Assembly (NCBI RefSeq): GCF_964340395.1
Contig: NC_135552.1
Location: 20,960,181 to 21,020,180, forward strand
DNA from: Glandiceps talaboti
Lineage: Eukaryota > Hemichordata > Enteropneusta > Spengelidae
Direction: 5' to 3'
DNA length: 60,000 bases
The notes under the pieces are model-generated. The model searched no databases. It saw nothing but the letters and a program-made list of their open reading frames with translations, and was not told the DNA's origin. A program made the position numbers and the translations under genes. Of the stretch, positions 29,801-35,557 are shown piece by piece. Numbering within the stretch: the stretch's first letter is position 1; each line of letters starts with the position of its first letter.

Positions 29801-29860
29801 GGGATGGGTATAGGCAGTATGTCTCCACCCAAGTATAATGCACCGGAGGCTAACGCCTAG
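573..29860 (+). CDS. Gene A: 3' part of a modular MAM/LDLa type I membrane receptor (33 exons)
   Basis: Joined exons: 573-713, 2159-2421, 2995-3079, 3803-3841, 4563-4691, 5633-5788, 6318-6580, 7149-7359, 8116-8265, 8635-8726, 9258-9428, 9905-9995, 10447-10623, 11962-12141, 12462-12715, 13306-13390, 14160-14282, 15807-15953, 16559-16656, 17406-17591, 19220-19466, 20392-20532, 21796-22140, 22265-22396, 22783-22938, 23133-23290, 23773-23980, 24500-24646, 25364-25408, 26386-26482, 26746-26797, 27739-27783, 29759-29860. All have AG/GT borders and matching phases. The joined frame stays open for 1638 residues to a TAG stop. Order: seven MAM-LDLa pairs, Pro/Thr stalk, TM, tail. The first exon starts in phase 1, so the start codon lies upstream; gene B predicts a missing signal peptide and two MAM domains. 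The architecture resembles MALRD1-like proteins and coral skeletal-matrix MAM/LDL-receptor proteins. Adhesion or endocytic function is inferred. Confidence 0.9.
714..2158 (+). other. Gene A intron after the first exon
   Basis: Beyond the composite satellite at 755-1036, the rest (1037-2158) is AT-rich unique-looking sequence with no coding exon or recognised element. The last part, from about 1990, aligns with gene B from about 46370. Confidence 0.6.
755..1036. repeat. Composite (CATTA)n / (GTCGC)n / (CACAC)n satellite
   Basis: Two (CATTA)n blocks (755-812 and 978-1036) flank GTCGC/CACGT-type and CACAC-type pentamer runs. It begins about 40 bases after the donor at 714. The matching intron of gene B (45890-46010) shows only scattered, unexpanded versions of these words. 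Confidence 0.85.
3126..3580. repeat. Degenerate intronic repeat of purine/pyrimidine blocks
   Basis: Loosely repeated units of about 40 to 60 bp built from a Pro-codon-like CCCC/TCC tract, a CAGTA word and GTGGAAGATATGG. The same type of block lies at 47690-48120 in gene B. No protein is implied. Confidence 0.5.
3803..3841 (+). CDS. Gene A, 13-codon Pro/Thr linker exon
   Basis: This 39-nt phase 1-1 exon encodes about [13 protein letters not shown] between the MAM domain and the next LDLa module. A TTCAG acceptor precedes it and GTGAGT follows. An exon of the same length and almost the same sequence lies at 48339-48377 in gene B, which supports it as a real, conserved micro-exon. Removing it would keep frame, so it could be alternatively spliced (inference). 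Confidence 0.85.
4093..4320. repeat. Degenerate intronic repeat with TATGGTCAATGACCC-like words
   Basis: Units with GGTCAATGACCC, ATGCCTGGTGT and GATTGGTGACT words recur here and, more clearly, at 49425-49640 in gene B. The GGTCAATGACC core is itself nearly palindromic. It sits upstream of the first LDLa exon in both genes. Confidence 0.5.
4563..4691 (+). CDS. Gene A, LDLa module 1
   Basis: A 43-codon, phase 1-1 exon with the six-cysteine LDLa pattern, ending in [11 protein letters not shown]. The D-x-S-D-E acidic cluster that chelates calcium is intact. A short APTPSGNP linker precedes it. The exon at 50435-50563 in gene B is the same length and nearly identical. The module should bind calcium and could present a ligand-binding acidic face, as in LDL-receptor repeats. 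Confidence 0.92.
4810..5570. repeat. Microsatellite-anchored dispersed repeat, copy 1
   Basis: A (GT)n run (4854-4897) is followed by about 650 bases with recurring words (ATATCTCAA, TGATGAAACTTGC, TTTGCATA-TTAATGATTTT, GTAATTAGGC, TGCCCTTACAGAAGGCATTTAG). The same order follows microsatellites at 14330, 17650 and 50690. Not recognised as a named family. Confidence 0.65.
5633..7359 (+). CDS. Gene A, MAM domain 2 fused by exon to LDLa module 2
   Basis: Exons 5633-5788 (starts near [12 protein letters not shown]), 6318-6580 (YYSY to TTPWQ, with DFWWYQMG core) and 7149-7359. The last exon holds both the end of the MAM domain ([13 protein letters not shown]) and a complete LDLa module (CDTSGNFWC to DNSDEQHC) with no intron between. 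Canonical calcium residues D-N-S-D-E are present. Gene B has the same fused 211-nt exon at 53202-53412. The MAM terminal motif is ATAVDD instead of the usual GDIAIDD. Phases run 1-1, 1-0, 0-1. Confidence 0.92.
6581..7148 (+). other. Gene A intron within MAM domain 2
   Basis: Unique-looking AT-rich intron. A stretch near GATAAAACCAAAACGTTTATC is present twice (about 6705 and 6880), a local duplication. No exon seen. Confidence 0.55.
7360..8115 (+). other. Gene A intron between LDLa 2 and MAM 3
   Basis: Just after the donor the exon end (GATGAACAGCAT) appears again twice in decayed form (about 7383 and 7423), suggesting small duplications across the splice site. The rest is unique-looking, with no recognised element. 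Confidence 0.5.
8116..9995 (+). CDS. Gene A, MAM domain 3 (exons 8116-8265, 8635-8726, 9258-9428, 9905-9995)
   Basis: This MAM domain is split over four exons. The first has [12 protein letters not shown] and TGPSFDHT. The second, 92 nt, has GYYMYIDGY and ends at ECK. The third has [12 protein letters not shown] and the [10 protein letters not shown] segment. The fourth is IVIEAMAGD with YGDIAIDDM and a closing Cys. Borders are phase 1, 0, 0, 1. Gene B contains the same four exons at 54430-56912 with identical lengths (150, 92, 171 and 91 nt). Confidence 0.92.
8352..8469. repeat. (CAAT)n then (CAGT)n microsatellite
   Basis: About 22 CAAT units pass directly into about 8 CAGT units. It lies in the intron between exons ending 8265 and starting 8635. 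The corresponding gene B intron (from 54580) has only a short seed (TCAATCAATC). Confidence 0.9.
8990..9110. repeat. CA/CAGA-rich simple repeat
   Basis: Alternating CA, CACG and CAGA tracts. It is absent from the equivalent intron of gene B, so it grew or was inserted after the duplication. Confidence 0.8.
10447..10623 (+). CDS. Gene A, Pro-rich linker plus LDLa module 3
   Basis: A 59-codon phase 1-1 exon. The first 23 codons form a Pro/Thr-rich hinge ([15 protein letters not shown]), likely extended and O-glycosylated. The rest is a six-Cys LDLa module ending [11 protein letters not shown]. The usual S-D-E calcium triad reads E-E-E here, an acidic but non-canonical site. The gene B copy at 58282-58458 has the same change, so it predates the duplication. 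Confidence 0.92.
10624..11961 (+). other. Gene A intron before MAM domain 4
   Basis: A 1.3-kb AT-rich intron. I see no exon, satellite or recognised element. The matching start of the gene B intron is at 58459. Confidence 0.5.
11962..13390 (+). CDS. Gene A, MAM domain 4 (exons 11962-12141, 12462-12715, 13306-13390)
   Basis: The first exon starts with [13 protein letters not shown] and is 60 codons, against 45 to 52 in the other domains, because of an insert that includes a run of four arginines (12027-12038). The second carries GYYLFAD, the MELYYHMGG core and [10 protein letters not shown]. The third ends the domain but has GDECLDD where the family has GDIAIDD, adding a cysteine at 13351-13353. 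The gene B counterpart would lie past the right edge. Domain identity is certain; the effect of the insert is unknown. Confidence 0.9.
12716..14159 (+). other. Introns around the terminal exon of MAM domain 4
   Basis: Two introns (12716-13305, 13391-14159) flank the exon 13306-13390. Apart from a G run at 13431-13440 they look unique. A stretch at about 13850-14030 is open in two frames but lacks splice or domain support. Confidence 0.5.
14160..14282 (+). CDS. Gene A, LDLa module 4
   Basis: A 41-codon phase 1-1 exon after a TTTCAG acceptor. Six cysteines in LDLa spacing, from CSTSEFRC to [11 protein letters not shown]. The acidic calcium cluster is D-N-T-D-E, with Ser conservatively replaced by Thr. 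The intron that follows opens with a long composite microsatellite. Confidence 0.92.
14330..15050. repeat. Microsatellite-anchored dispersed repeat, copy 2
   Basis: Starts with CCCATAAGGAGAGGTTATG and a composite array: (TGTC)n 14357-14408, (GT)n, (AGGT)n, (ATGT)n 14464-14522 and (GT)n to 14611. The shared downstream words follow (ACAATATCTCAAAA, TTTGCATAATTGACGATTTT, GTAATTAGGC), ending near TTTGCCCTTACGGGTGACATTTAG. The start and end words are roughly inverted, so this could be a DNA-element relic (inference). Confidence 0.65.
15413..15614. repeat. (CA)n-(CA)n(TA)n(TG)n-(TTTA)n microsatellite cluster
   Basis: (CA)n 15413-15464, then a 20-base phrase repeated from just upstream (TGGGGCACTTTTATTATTAT), then (CA)8 (TA)n (TG)n at about 15485-15590, which is self-complementary, and a (TTTA)n tail. 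Intronic. Confidence 0.9.
15807..19466 (+). CDS. Gene A, MAM domain 5 fused by exon to LDLa module 5
   Basis: Exons 15807-15953 ([20 protein letters not shown]), 16559-16656 (GGYLFIESN to SQNCK), 17406-17591 (ISFWYHMYG to GKDFK) and 19220-19466. The last exon joins the MAM end ([20 protein letters not shown]), a charged linker rich in Gly, Pro and His, and an LDLa module ending [10 protein letters not shown] in one 247-nt piece. Acceptor of the third exon: AG at 17404-17405 keeps phase 0. Unlike in module 2, the linker between the two domains is long, so the two fusions may be independent. Confidence 0.9.
15954..17405 (+). other. Introns within MAM domain 5
   Basis: The introns 15954-16558 and 16657-17405 are unique-looking except for a loose repetition of TGGTAGATTTTACCA-like words at 16790-16910. 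No additional exon seen. Confidence 0.5.
17640..18500. repeat. Microsatellite-anchored dispersed repeat, copy 3
   Basis: (GACT)n 17653-17690, (AGTC)n 17704-17770 and (TGTC)n 17771-17836, then the same downstream words as the other copies (GATATCTCAAAATC, AATGAAACTTGC, ATTTGCATACTTAATGATTTTTGG, GTTAGGCAATATCTT). The TGACT and AGTCA arms are inverted around a short TTTCTTTC spacer, so the DNA could fold. Confidence 0.65.
18501..19219 (+). other. Rest of gene A intron before the fused MAM5/LDLa5 exon
   Basis: AT-rich. From about 18960 to 19200 there is a loose repetition of CAT-CACAGACT-TATTAATTCTATG-like units of about 55 to 60 bp, a decayed tandem repeat. No exon seen. Confidence 0.45.
19549..20378. 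mobile_element. Non-autonomous element with inverted ends, family 1, copy 1
   Basis: The left end GGGAGCCTTCAATAATTAC and the right end GTAATTACTAAAAGCTTCC are imperfect inverted copies about 830 bp apart. The inside is G/C-homopolymer rich near the ends and holds a tRNA-like B-box segment on the minus strand (about 20143-20155). Related copies: 25016-25210, 28113-28790, about 34560-35180 and 37829-38110. The right end stops about 12 bases before the acceptor of exon 20392. No transposase seen. Confidence 0.6.
20392..22140 (+). CDS. Gene A, MAM domain 6 (two exons: 20392-20532, 21796-22140)
   Basis: The first exon holds [12 protein letters not shown] and SGPDVDHT. The second is a single 345-nt exon that covers the rest of the domain: [29 protein letters not shown] and [11 protein letters not shown]. 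Other MAM domains here split this part over two or three exons. The only other domain with this layout is MAM2 of gene B (44701-45045), also exactly 345 nt. The acceptor at 20390-20391 lies about 12 bases after the end of a repeat element. Confidence 0.92.
20533..21795 (+). other. Gene A intron within MAM domain 6
   Basis: A 1.26-kb AT-rich intron with no exon or recognised repeat. The open stretch at about 21306-21497 has no domain or splice support. Confidence 0.5.
22265..22396 (+). CDS. Gene A, LDLa module 6
   Basis: A 44-codon phase 1-1 exon. Six cysteines from CDPDTEFQC to [11 protein letters not shown], with a perfect D-G-S-D-E calcium signature. It follows MAM domain 6 after an intron of only 124 bases, the shortest intron in the gene. 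Confidence 0.93.
22783..23980 (+). CDS. Gene A, MAM domain 7 (exons 22783-22938, 23133-23290, 23773-23980)
   Basis: The first exon has [22 protein letters not shown] and AHDHT. The second has the IRFWYYMYS core and ends at GTLK. The third covers the GDRWNYANV segment, the FKVVFEV strand and [10 protein letters not shown] with a closing Cys. This exon pattern (split after GTLK) differs from all other MAM domains in the window. A (CCA)n array ends about 55 bases before the third exon. Confidence 0.9.
23640..23718. repeat. (CCA)n trinucleotide repeat
   Basis: About 26 CCA units with two CCG interruptions, in the intron between exons ending 23290 and starting 23773. On the opposite strand it reads as a poly-Gly frame, which is only a by-product. 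Confidence 0.9.
24500..24646 (+). CDS. Gene A, divergent LDLa module 7
   Basis: A 49-codon phase 1-1 exon with six cysteines ([34 protein letters not shown]). Cysteine order fits an LDLa module, but the calcium signature D-x-S-D-E reads D-E-T-E-Y and the loop between the third and fourth Cys is enlarged and acidic. It is the last extracellular module before the stalk. It may fold without normal calcium binding (inference). Confidence 0.8.
25016..25210. mobile_element. Short MITE-like element, family 1, copy 2
   Basis: The ends GGGAGCCTTCAGTAATAACA and TGTATTTACTGAAGGCTTCT are nearly perfect inverted repeats, about 195 bp apart. The inside matches the outer parts of the longer copies (AAAATGTTACCCTCCC, ACCGATTTGTAAGAAATGG). 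It looks like an internally deleted copy. It lies in the intron between LDLa 7 and the stalk. Confidence 0.7.
25364..25408 (+). CDS. Gene A, short Pro/Thr stalk exon
   Basis: A 45-nt phase 1-1 exon encoding about [15 protein letters not shown]. It links the last LDLa module to the membrane exon. Its Pro/Thr content suits an extended, O-glycosylated juxtamembrane stalk. AG acceptor at 25362-25363 and GTAAGT donor. Confidence 0.8.
25409..26385 (+). other. Gene A intron before the transmembrane exon
   Basis: AT-rich intron of 977 bases. No exon, simple repeat or element recognised. A 92-codon open frame on the minus strand (25491-25769) has no recognisable domain. Confidence 0.5.
26386..26482 (+). 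CDS. Gene A, transmembrane exon
   Basis: This exon encodes one strongly hydrophobic stretch of about 29 residues ([20 protein letters not shown] followed by GIIFGVTYF), then FRAK as a positive stop-transfer edge. GGAIGG supplies two overlapping GxxxG motifs often linked to helix packing. The exon enters in phase 1 and leaves in phase 2, which breaks the phase 1-1 rule of the ectodomain, as is usual at the ectodomain/tail border. Confidence 0.92.
26746..27783 (+). CDS. Gene A, cytoplasmic tail exons 1-2 (26746-26797, 27739-27783)
   Basis: The first exon (52 nt) encodes [17 protein letters not shown], and the second (45 nt) [15 protein letters not shown]. They are Ser-rich with basic and acidic patches and could be phosphorylated (inference). 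Borders fit phase 2-0 and 0-0, and the frame continues into the last exon. The second exon is a multiple of three and could be skipped without frameshift. The intron between them holds a 59-bp tandem repeat. Confidence 0.8.
27225..27715. repeat. ~59-bp tandem repeat in tail intron
   Basis: About eight copies of a unit containing TAGTTACAGTAACTAAATAC, CATAGACCACATTGTGTGTA and CTCTAACA-AATTGC. The central block is regular and the ends decay. AGTTACAGTAACT in each unit is an inverted repeat around a single base. It lies between cytoplasmic exons 26746-26797 and 27739-27783. Confidence 0.9.
28113..28790. mobile_element. Family 1 element, copy 3
   Basis: The left end resembles GAGTATTCAGTAATTATCAAGGGG; the right end is CCCTTGTAGATGTAGAAG. 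Internal words (ATGCTGTCAGACGTGA, GAGTCCCAGAATCAATG, CACAAAATAATGC) recur at 34700-35100 in the same orientation and at 19690-20210 in the opposite one. It lies in the last intron of gene A. Confidence 0.55.
29759..29860 (+). CDS. Gene A, last coding exon with NPMY and PPKY motifs
   Basis: A CTTACAG acceptor leads into 33 codons and TAG at 29858-29860. The tail reads [12 protein letters not shown], then [16 protein letters not shown] (29786-29797), with Val five residues before the Tyr, matches the NPxY class bound by PTB domains and used for clathrin-mediated uptake in LDL-receptor relatives. PPKY (29825-29836) matches the PPxY class bound by WW domains, such as those of Nedd4-type ligases. 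Both roles are known for the motif classes; use here is inferred. Confidence 0.9.
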   Translation, partial: KGQDAYAVDNPMYGGMGIGSMSPPKYNAPEANA

Positions 29861-30047
29861 TTTTCAAAATCATTGGCAGTTGTGTAAACGACAAAGCAAG
29901 GTTTAATCATATATTACTTTTATATTCAGAGTTTGTATTAGACAAGAAGCACTATCTAGTTTACACTAAAACTGTAATATCTTTTTTGATATTGACATTG
30001 CAATTTCTCATTTTTGTATTTTCGTTATATAAAATTTTTATCTTGCA

Positions 30048-30053
30048 AATAAA
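30048..30053 (+). promoter_or_regulatory. Poly(A) signal AATAAA of gene A
   Basis: AATAAA lies 188 bases after the stop codon in an AT-rich 3' UTR. Cleavage is expected 10 to 30 bases further on. This short 3' UTR makes 29759-~30075 the likely terminal exon. Confidence 0.75.
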
Positions 30054-30075
30054 AACATCATAGTGTGACAATACA

Positions 30076-31493
30076 ATTGGACATGACCTATCAATGCAGC
30101 TTTGACCATGGTTGATATGTTCACATCAATAGCATTATCAAATATCAATATTTCTTTACGCAAGATAACTTAGCCAGTTTTGAACCAGTTTTGAGGCGCT
30201 GATGATTGATTGTTTACATCAGTTCAGTCAAATTGGTAATTTAGTACACAAATATTTATGTTTCATTTGAGAATAGATCCGATTTTCTGCCTAGAGAGGA
30301 TATAAGATTTTAATGAAGGTATAAATAGTTCTGTTTGTGACAACTTGTGTTTGCTTTAGTGGAAGGGTGTGTCATAGAATACAACGAATCAAACAGTGTA
30401 CCTCATGACTCAAATTATCACGCATATAAAACAAATATGTCAGGTAAAACAATCAATTACTGTGTTACCTTTCAATATCAACTGCCCTGTATATTTCTTA
30501 TGAATTGTAGTCAATAAACGGAATTAGATTAACTGCAAATCAAAGACAGTGTTTACGTAATAAATACACGGCATGACAATATTTGGAGGCTTGATACTAT
30601 TACATATATTACCTATGAACCAAATAATTTATTAGTTATCAAAGTCACCACACATCTAAGTACTATCTAGGATTATTGTCATGAGTGTAAATATAATTTT
30701 GTAAGAAAAACTTGGATTCCACCCAGTTAGCGGAACTAAGGTAGAGTAATGTAAGAGATATCGGCTAGTCATTATATAAACACCAGGGCGGCAGCATCCT
30801 TACATTGTAATGACTGATGGATATGTTTTCTATACTTCAAGCATGGTAAACTGCGTCTTTGGTTTTTAATTTATTTTTTACTTACTATCCTCTCACTTGG
30901 AATGTTTACATCTTGTCTCCATGGGGACCAATTGGAGTCTCAGCCAGTGTTGTGTATCGAGTTTCTCTACTATTGATGTGTTCGTGGACACGACATCTTG
31001 CTAAGATCATGTGAGAAAAAAGCTAATGTCGTTCCACACCAGTGGACTCAAACCCATACCCCACTCAGACTCTATAACCCCGGCATCGTTTTTGGTGCGC
31101 AGTCGCGAATTAACTCAGACTAATAAGATTTATATATTGGCACATCTCCAACACCCAGTTCCACGAGATTACTGGATAACTTTATAGTAATTCTCATTTT
31201 ACATTTATAGAACAGTGAAATCATTCGATCATGTCTGAAATTAGCACATCACGTCATACAAATCTTGCTGCTGTCGTAATCGTACTATGCACGAACTGTC
31301 ACCATCAGAAAGCTATCATTATAATGTTTATCGTAATCGTGAATTCTCGTGTCATACTCTTGTATGTATGATAGGTTGCCCTTTAGTCAAGATTGCCAAA
31401 CTAGTCGAATTCAAACCCAATTCTTAAAATGCGTCATAACGAATTGTAAACAAATACCTTTTAACAAATATTGCGCTACTTTCATTTTCCCCT
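30076..31493. other. Intergenic, downstream of gene A
   Basis: AT-rich with no gene seen. A minus-strand B-box-like GGGTTTGAGTCC (31044-31055) with a possible A box about 30 bases earlier suggests a tRNA-derived SINE fragment. A phrase around 30700-30750 (GTAAGAAAAACTTGGATTCCACC) recurs at about 32116-32165. Confidence 0.4.
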
Positions 31494-31848
31494 TAAAAAG
31501 TGGCCATATGGATGAGAATTTGGTATTTATTTTGGATTTTTATTTGATAAAACAGCTTCACCATGTTTTTCTAATTGAAAAAATAATGCGAAAGAACATA
31601 TACCAAGTCCATGTTCAAAATTCAATACATTGCAAAAAGATGCAAAAAGTGTAAAAAGTTTGTTATTGTACGTACAATAACAAACATTTTACACATTGTT
31701 TAATGTTTTGCCGTTTATTGAGATGTGAACATGGACTCGGCATATGTTATTTCACAATATTTTTTCAAGTAGAAAAACATAGTGAAACTGTTTTATCAAA
31801 TAAAAATCCAAAATAAATACCAAATTCTCATCCATATGGCCACTTTAA
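31494..31848. mobile_element. 355-bp foldback palindrome
   Basis: The left arm (31494-31671) and right arm (31672-31848) are inverted copies meeting at TTGTAC/GTACAA with no loop. The outer 60 bases of the arms (AAGTGGCCATATGGATGAG onward) are almost identical; the inner parts differ by scattered substitutions, so it has existed for some time. No open frame or transposase. It may be a foldback MITE or an inverted duplication. Confidence 0.75.
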
Positions 31849-33174
31849 ATTTTATTTTATTTGTGTAGGTTTATAGGAATCACGTCGTTACCCAATCTAT
31901 CGCAATACAGCTAGATTAATTCAATTGGAGTAAAAATTCCGACCCTAGTTTAAGCCCCCTAACCTAAATATTCTTTTGCCGTGCAAAAAAGGTAAACTGG
32001 TAACAATTTACTTCAAACTATTTCCGTGTACACCTTTATGCCTCTGCTCAACTGTATTTCACTTTTTAAAAAACATATTCCCAAAAATCTCATTATTAGT
32101 TATCAAATGTAATTGTATAAGAAAAACATGGACTCCACCAGTGAGCTGAACTGGGGTAGAGTTAAAATGTAGATAACAATTGGTCCCTATGTGTTTACTA
32201 TTAGAATTTGGACATTTTCCATTAGGTTAAATACCTATGATCTTGTATCGGGATTTGGATAGCTTGGCCAACTTTGCGCCCTCTAATACTAATTTTTAAT
32301 TCTTGCCATTGGATGATCAATATCAGCCGGAGGTTGTTGAAAAAATGTTAGTTTTTTTCTGGCAAATACCAGATTCAAAATAGCGATGATATTTTAAAAC
32401 TTATAGATAAAAAGAAATAACGGACTTTACCAGTGCAGGACAGTGTACAATGAGATATACAGCAACAAGAGACACTGTGGTTCATCAAAATGTTTGTACT
32501 GTTCTGAACCATGCATGCAGTGAAAAAAATGACGTGTGGCATGTTTGAAAGAAAACAACATACCTTACCGATGAACCAAGTAATTTTGAAAATAAGAATA
32601 TGTCCACTACTTTTCCAAAAGAGTAGGTCTCAGGAATATATCATTATAACATTATACCAATTATTAACATAATTCTAAACTGGACTACACCTCTTCCACC
32701 CAAAGTAACGTATCATTTTCCAAAAAACTTGGGGAAATTCGGTGACAATTCTTTGATGATGAGTTAGGTAAAGGCAATAAACGACACGAAGACAATAATT
32801 CCCAAAGATAGCAAAGGCCCCATTATGGTACAGTGATAGATACATGATGAACACCGGCAGAGTATGGCCAGGCACTATACTCTAAAGGCGACTCCTAATA
32901 TAAAGCATGGCTTTTGGGTCACAGCAAAGAGAAATACGATCTGTTTTGTGTTTTCTTCAACAATACTAACCAAAAATGTTCATCGCAAATTTTGCAAAGG
33001 TTATATCGCACAGGCAGTTCAAAGTTCTTTTTAGCATTGATCTTTCGGTCTGTCTTGGTCGACGATCCTCATCGGAATGACAAATGCCATAGTTACAGCC
33101 GACCACTAGGTGGCGGTATGATCAGCCGATTGAAGAGATGTTAGGTAGGTCGATGCTCCCCCCCCCCCCCCCCG
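31849..33174. other. Intergenic stretch without recognised genes
   Basis: No domain, splice-supported exon or clear repeat apart from the phrase shared with 30700-30750. Open frames of 60 to 76 codons look random. Confidence 0.45.
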
Positions 33175-33537
33175 ACTCTGTAATCCTAGGATTGTAGCGT
33201 CTGATGTTTATAGCCTCCATGATCTTGCTCGGGAAATCATGCGGGGTTGTATCAATGAGTTTACCGGCGTGATTGTTTAGCTAATATAAAGCCGATGCTA
33301 CAGTTCTGCCCCTCACAGATTTGTGATGTTCCTCGGTCCTTCCCAATTCGCCAATATACACCTGGTCACAGTCCTTACACGGTACCTTGTATATCACCCC
33401 GGAGCGTTGTTCATGTGTTGTCTTATACTTGGGTGGGACTAAAGGACGTCGCAGTCTCGCAGGGTGGTGTGCGGTTAGAGTGCCACAGAGATGTTCTTCT
33501 TCCTGTAGATCCGACACACTTTCCTAGACTAGCGTGA
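33175..33537 (-). pseudogene. Remnant of a Penelope-like retroelement GIY-YIG endonuclease domain
   Basis: Minus-strand reading gives PPKYKTTHEQRSGVIYKVPC, then KDCDQVYIGELGRTEE: the GIY (here GVIY) and YIG motifs, with the CxxC-type PCKDC typical of Penelope-like element C-termini. The frame continues after an in-frame TAG (after ASALY) as LNNHAGKLIDTTPHDFPSKI, then MEAINIRRYNPRI, fitting the domain's C-terminal helix. No reverse transcriptase is recognisable upstream (toward 33800), and the normal catalytic region after GRT is altered. A dead, 5'-truncated fragment. Another GIY-YIG retroelement source cannot be excluded. Confidence 0.75.
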
Positions 33538-33760
33538 CTATACATTTGTTTCGTTGCCGGTCGATTTTAGATGTGGGGGGGGGTTTCATTGACCGAGTGT
33601 GGTGGAAGAAGGACTCATTTCTACAATGGCATGACCTTGAACGGTGGTATCTGTACTTGTCCCCGTTTATTACGTACATTCTTTTAAAGCGATGCAGAAC
33701 AATAATTATACATTACCATACACACTGTTTGCCTAGCATACCACAGGGGCATCCAAAATG

Positions 33761-33851
<91 letters not shown>

Positions 33852-33898
33852 CTGACTGATTGGTTGGTTGGTTGGTTGGTTGGTTGATTGATTGATTT
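33761..33898. repeat. (TGAT)n / (TTGG)n microsatellite
   Basis: About 22 TGAT units, then about 5 TTGG-type units and a short return to TGAT. Intergenic. Confidence 0.9.
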
Positions 33899-34559
33899 TG
33901 ATTCAAGCAAATAAATATATAAATTGTCATAACTGTTGCCCTCTTCCTGTCTTTTCTCACTTTGAATTGACTGAATAAAGTCACCTTGTCTAATCCTTGT
34001 TTTTAATAACTGTATACATCTCTACTGTGGTATCAGTTACACTGGTGTACGTCTTTTCTTTTTCCACCTTGTTAGTATGTGATTGGATGTTGACTTGGTG
34101 AGATTATCCCTCAGAAGATTAGACGCCATGTCAATATGAGAGGAGTGGTACATATATCCCCGTCTCAAGCACTTCTCCTTACCAAGTTGTTATTAAACTT
34201 AAAAAGGTACTTCAACCGTATGCAGTTGCTAATTACATGATGGCACTGTCAATGAAAGGATCCGAATAGCCTAAAAATTGCCTTTTAAGAGTTGAAAAAC
34301 CTTCAGAACTTCTAGGGGAAACCCCTTGAATCCCACATGAGAGGTTACATATTCCCATCTCTATTTTATTAAGATTCTATTTATTTAAATTTTGTGTGTG
34401 TGAATATTTCAACTATATGTACTAGTCGCTTACATGATGAAGTTGTCTTATAAAGTATTTGCGAGATATAGTTAAGTAGCATAGTCACAATGAAATACCT
34501 GACGTGAATGTGACATTGAAATATTTCATCTCCGAGCTAGGATTCGTTTTTGTATCTGA

Positions 34560-35180
34560 CATACTTTGGGGAGGGACGGGGAATTGACGCCCAATCTGTC
34601 GCATAAAATGTGACCCCTTCCGATTTCGTTTCCAAAAAAGGCTTCCTAAATGTTCGGTCTCTAATAGTAATACACGGCCCTTCGTTCACATATTTCAAAA
34701 TGTTGAGTTAAAATGCTGCCAGACGTGACAAGAGACATGAGTCCAAGAAACGACTATGAGGACTAGATCCACTTGCTGCGACCACATTAATACATTTGAA
34801 GGCATTGTTTGTTTCCCATGGTTGAATCAAATTGACTGAAGTGAAGGCTAGCACTCCATAAAAAGAAATGGATACACTCCACTCCACCACGTTATCTCCA
34901 TTATCAGAGCTTGTGACCCACTCCACTCGTCACATCACAACTGACAATTAATTCATTGCATGCTTGTCAGCAGTGAATTTAGTGACATGCTCTCAGTTCA
35001 ACAGTGGCAGCTGGGTATTGGGATGTGTCAGCAGTTGTGATGTCGCACCGACGGCAGAGGTGGGATTCCAAATCACAAAATGATGCAAAGTTACATCATG
35101 CAAATGAGTAACATTAAAATGTGACCCTCCCTAGCCCTGGGAACAGTTTTGTAAAATGTGACCATTACCCATGCCCTGGT
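34560..35180. mobile_element. Family 1 element, decayed copy 4
   Basis: Shares ATGCTGCCAGACGTGA, CAAGAGACATGAGTCC, CACAAAATGATGC and AAAATGTGACCCTCCC with the copy at 28113-28790, in the same order. Ends are poorly kept; GGCTTCCTAAATG at about 34649 may be an end sequence of a neighbouring or nested copy. Confidence 0.5.
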
Positions 35181-35557
35181 CCTAACTACTTTTGGTTCCC
35201 TTATACATGTACACCAGATGTCGCTGACACGTCGCATTCTAAACGAGGCAGGTGCTATGCACGTGAGCTAGTGTCGGTTGTCAGGTTCAACGTAGTATTA
35301 AAGCAAATATACCATAATATAAGAAATTCAACTTGGTTAGTTGTGTTCCAGTCTGTCTCAACTCCTAGGCAGCAAGACTTCATTTAAAACGATATATCAT
35401 CAACTGTGTTATTTTTTATTTCGCTTGCGAATGACGCGACACATAGGAGCCCTCATCTTAGATAGTTTGCCGTTTCAGCAATGTGAACTATACAATGTAA
35501 GTTGCAATAGGCAGAACAAAGATCTTCGCAATGTCCGTAACGTATACTAGAGAGACC

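Noticed and set aside
32675-33144. Small open frames in the intergenic region
   Set aside because: They are 66 to 76 codons long, without domain, signal peptide or splice evidence, as expected by chance.
33281-33537. Homing endonuclease or DNA repair UvrC-type GIY-YIG gene
   Set aside because: The PC-x-x-C segment and the upstream PPKYKTTHEQRS-type region fit the Penelope-like group, and the frame is interrupted, so a host gene is unlikely.
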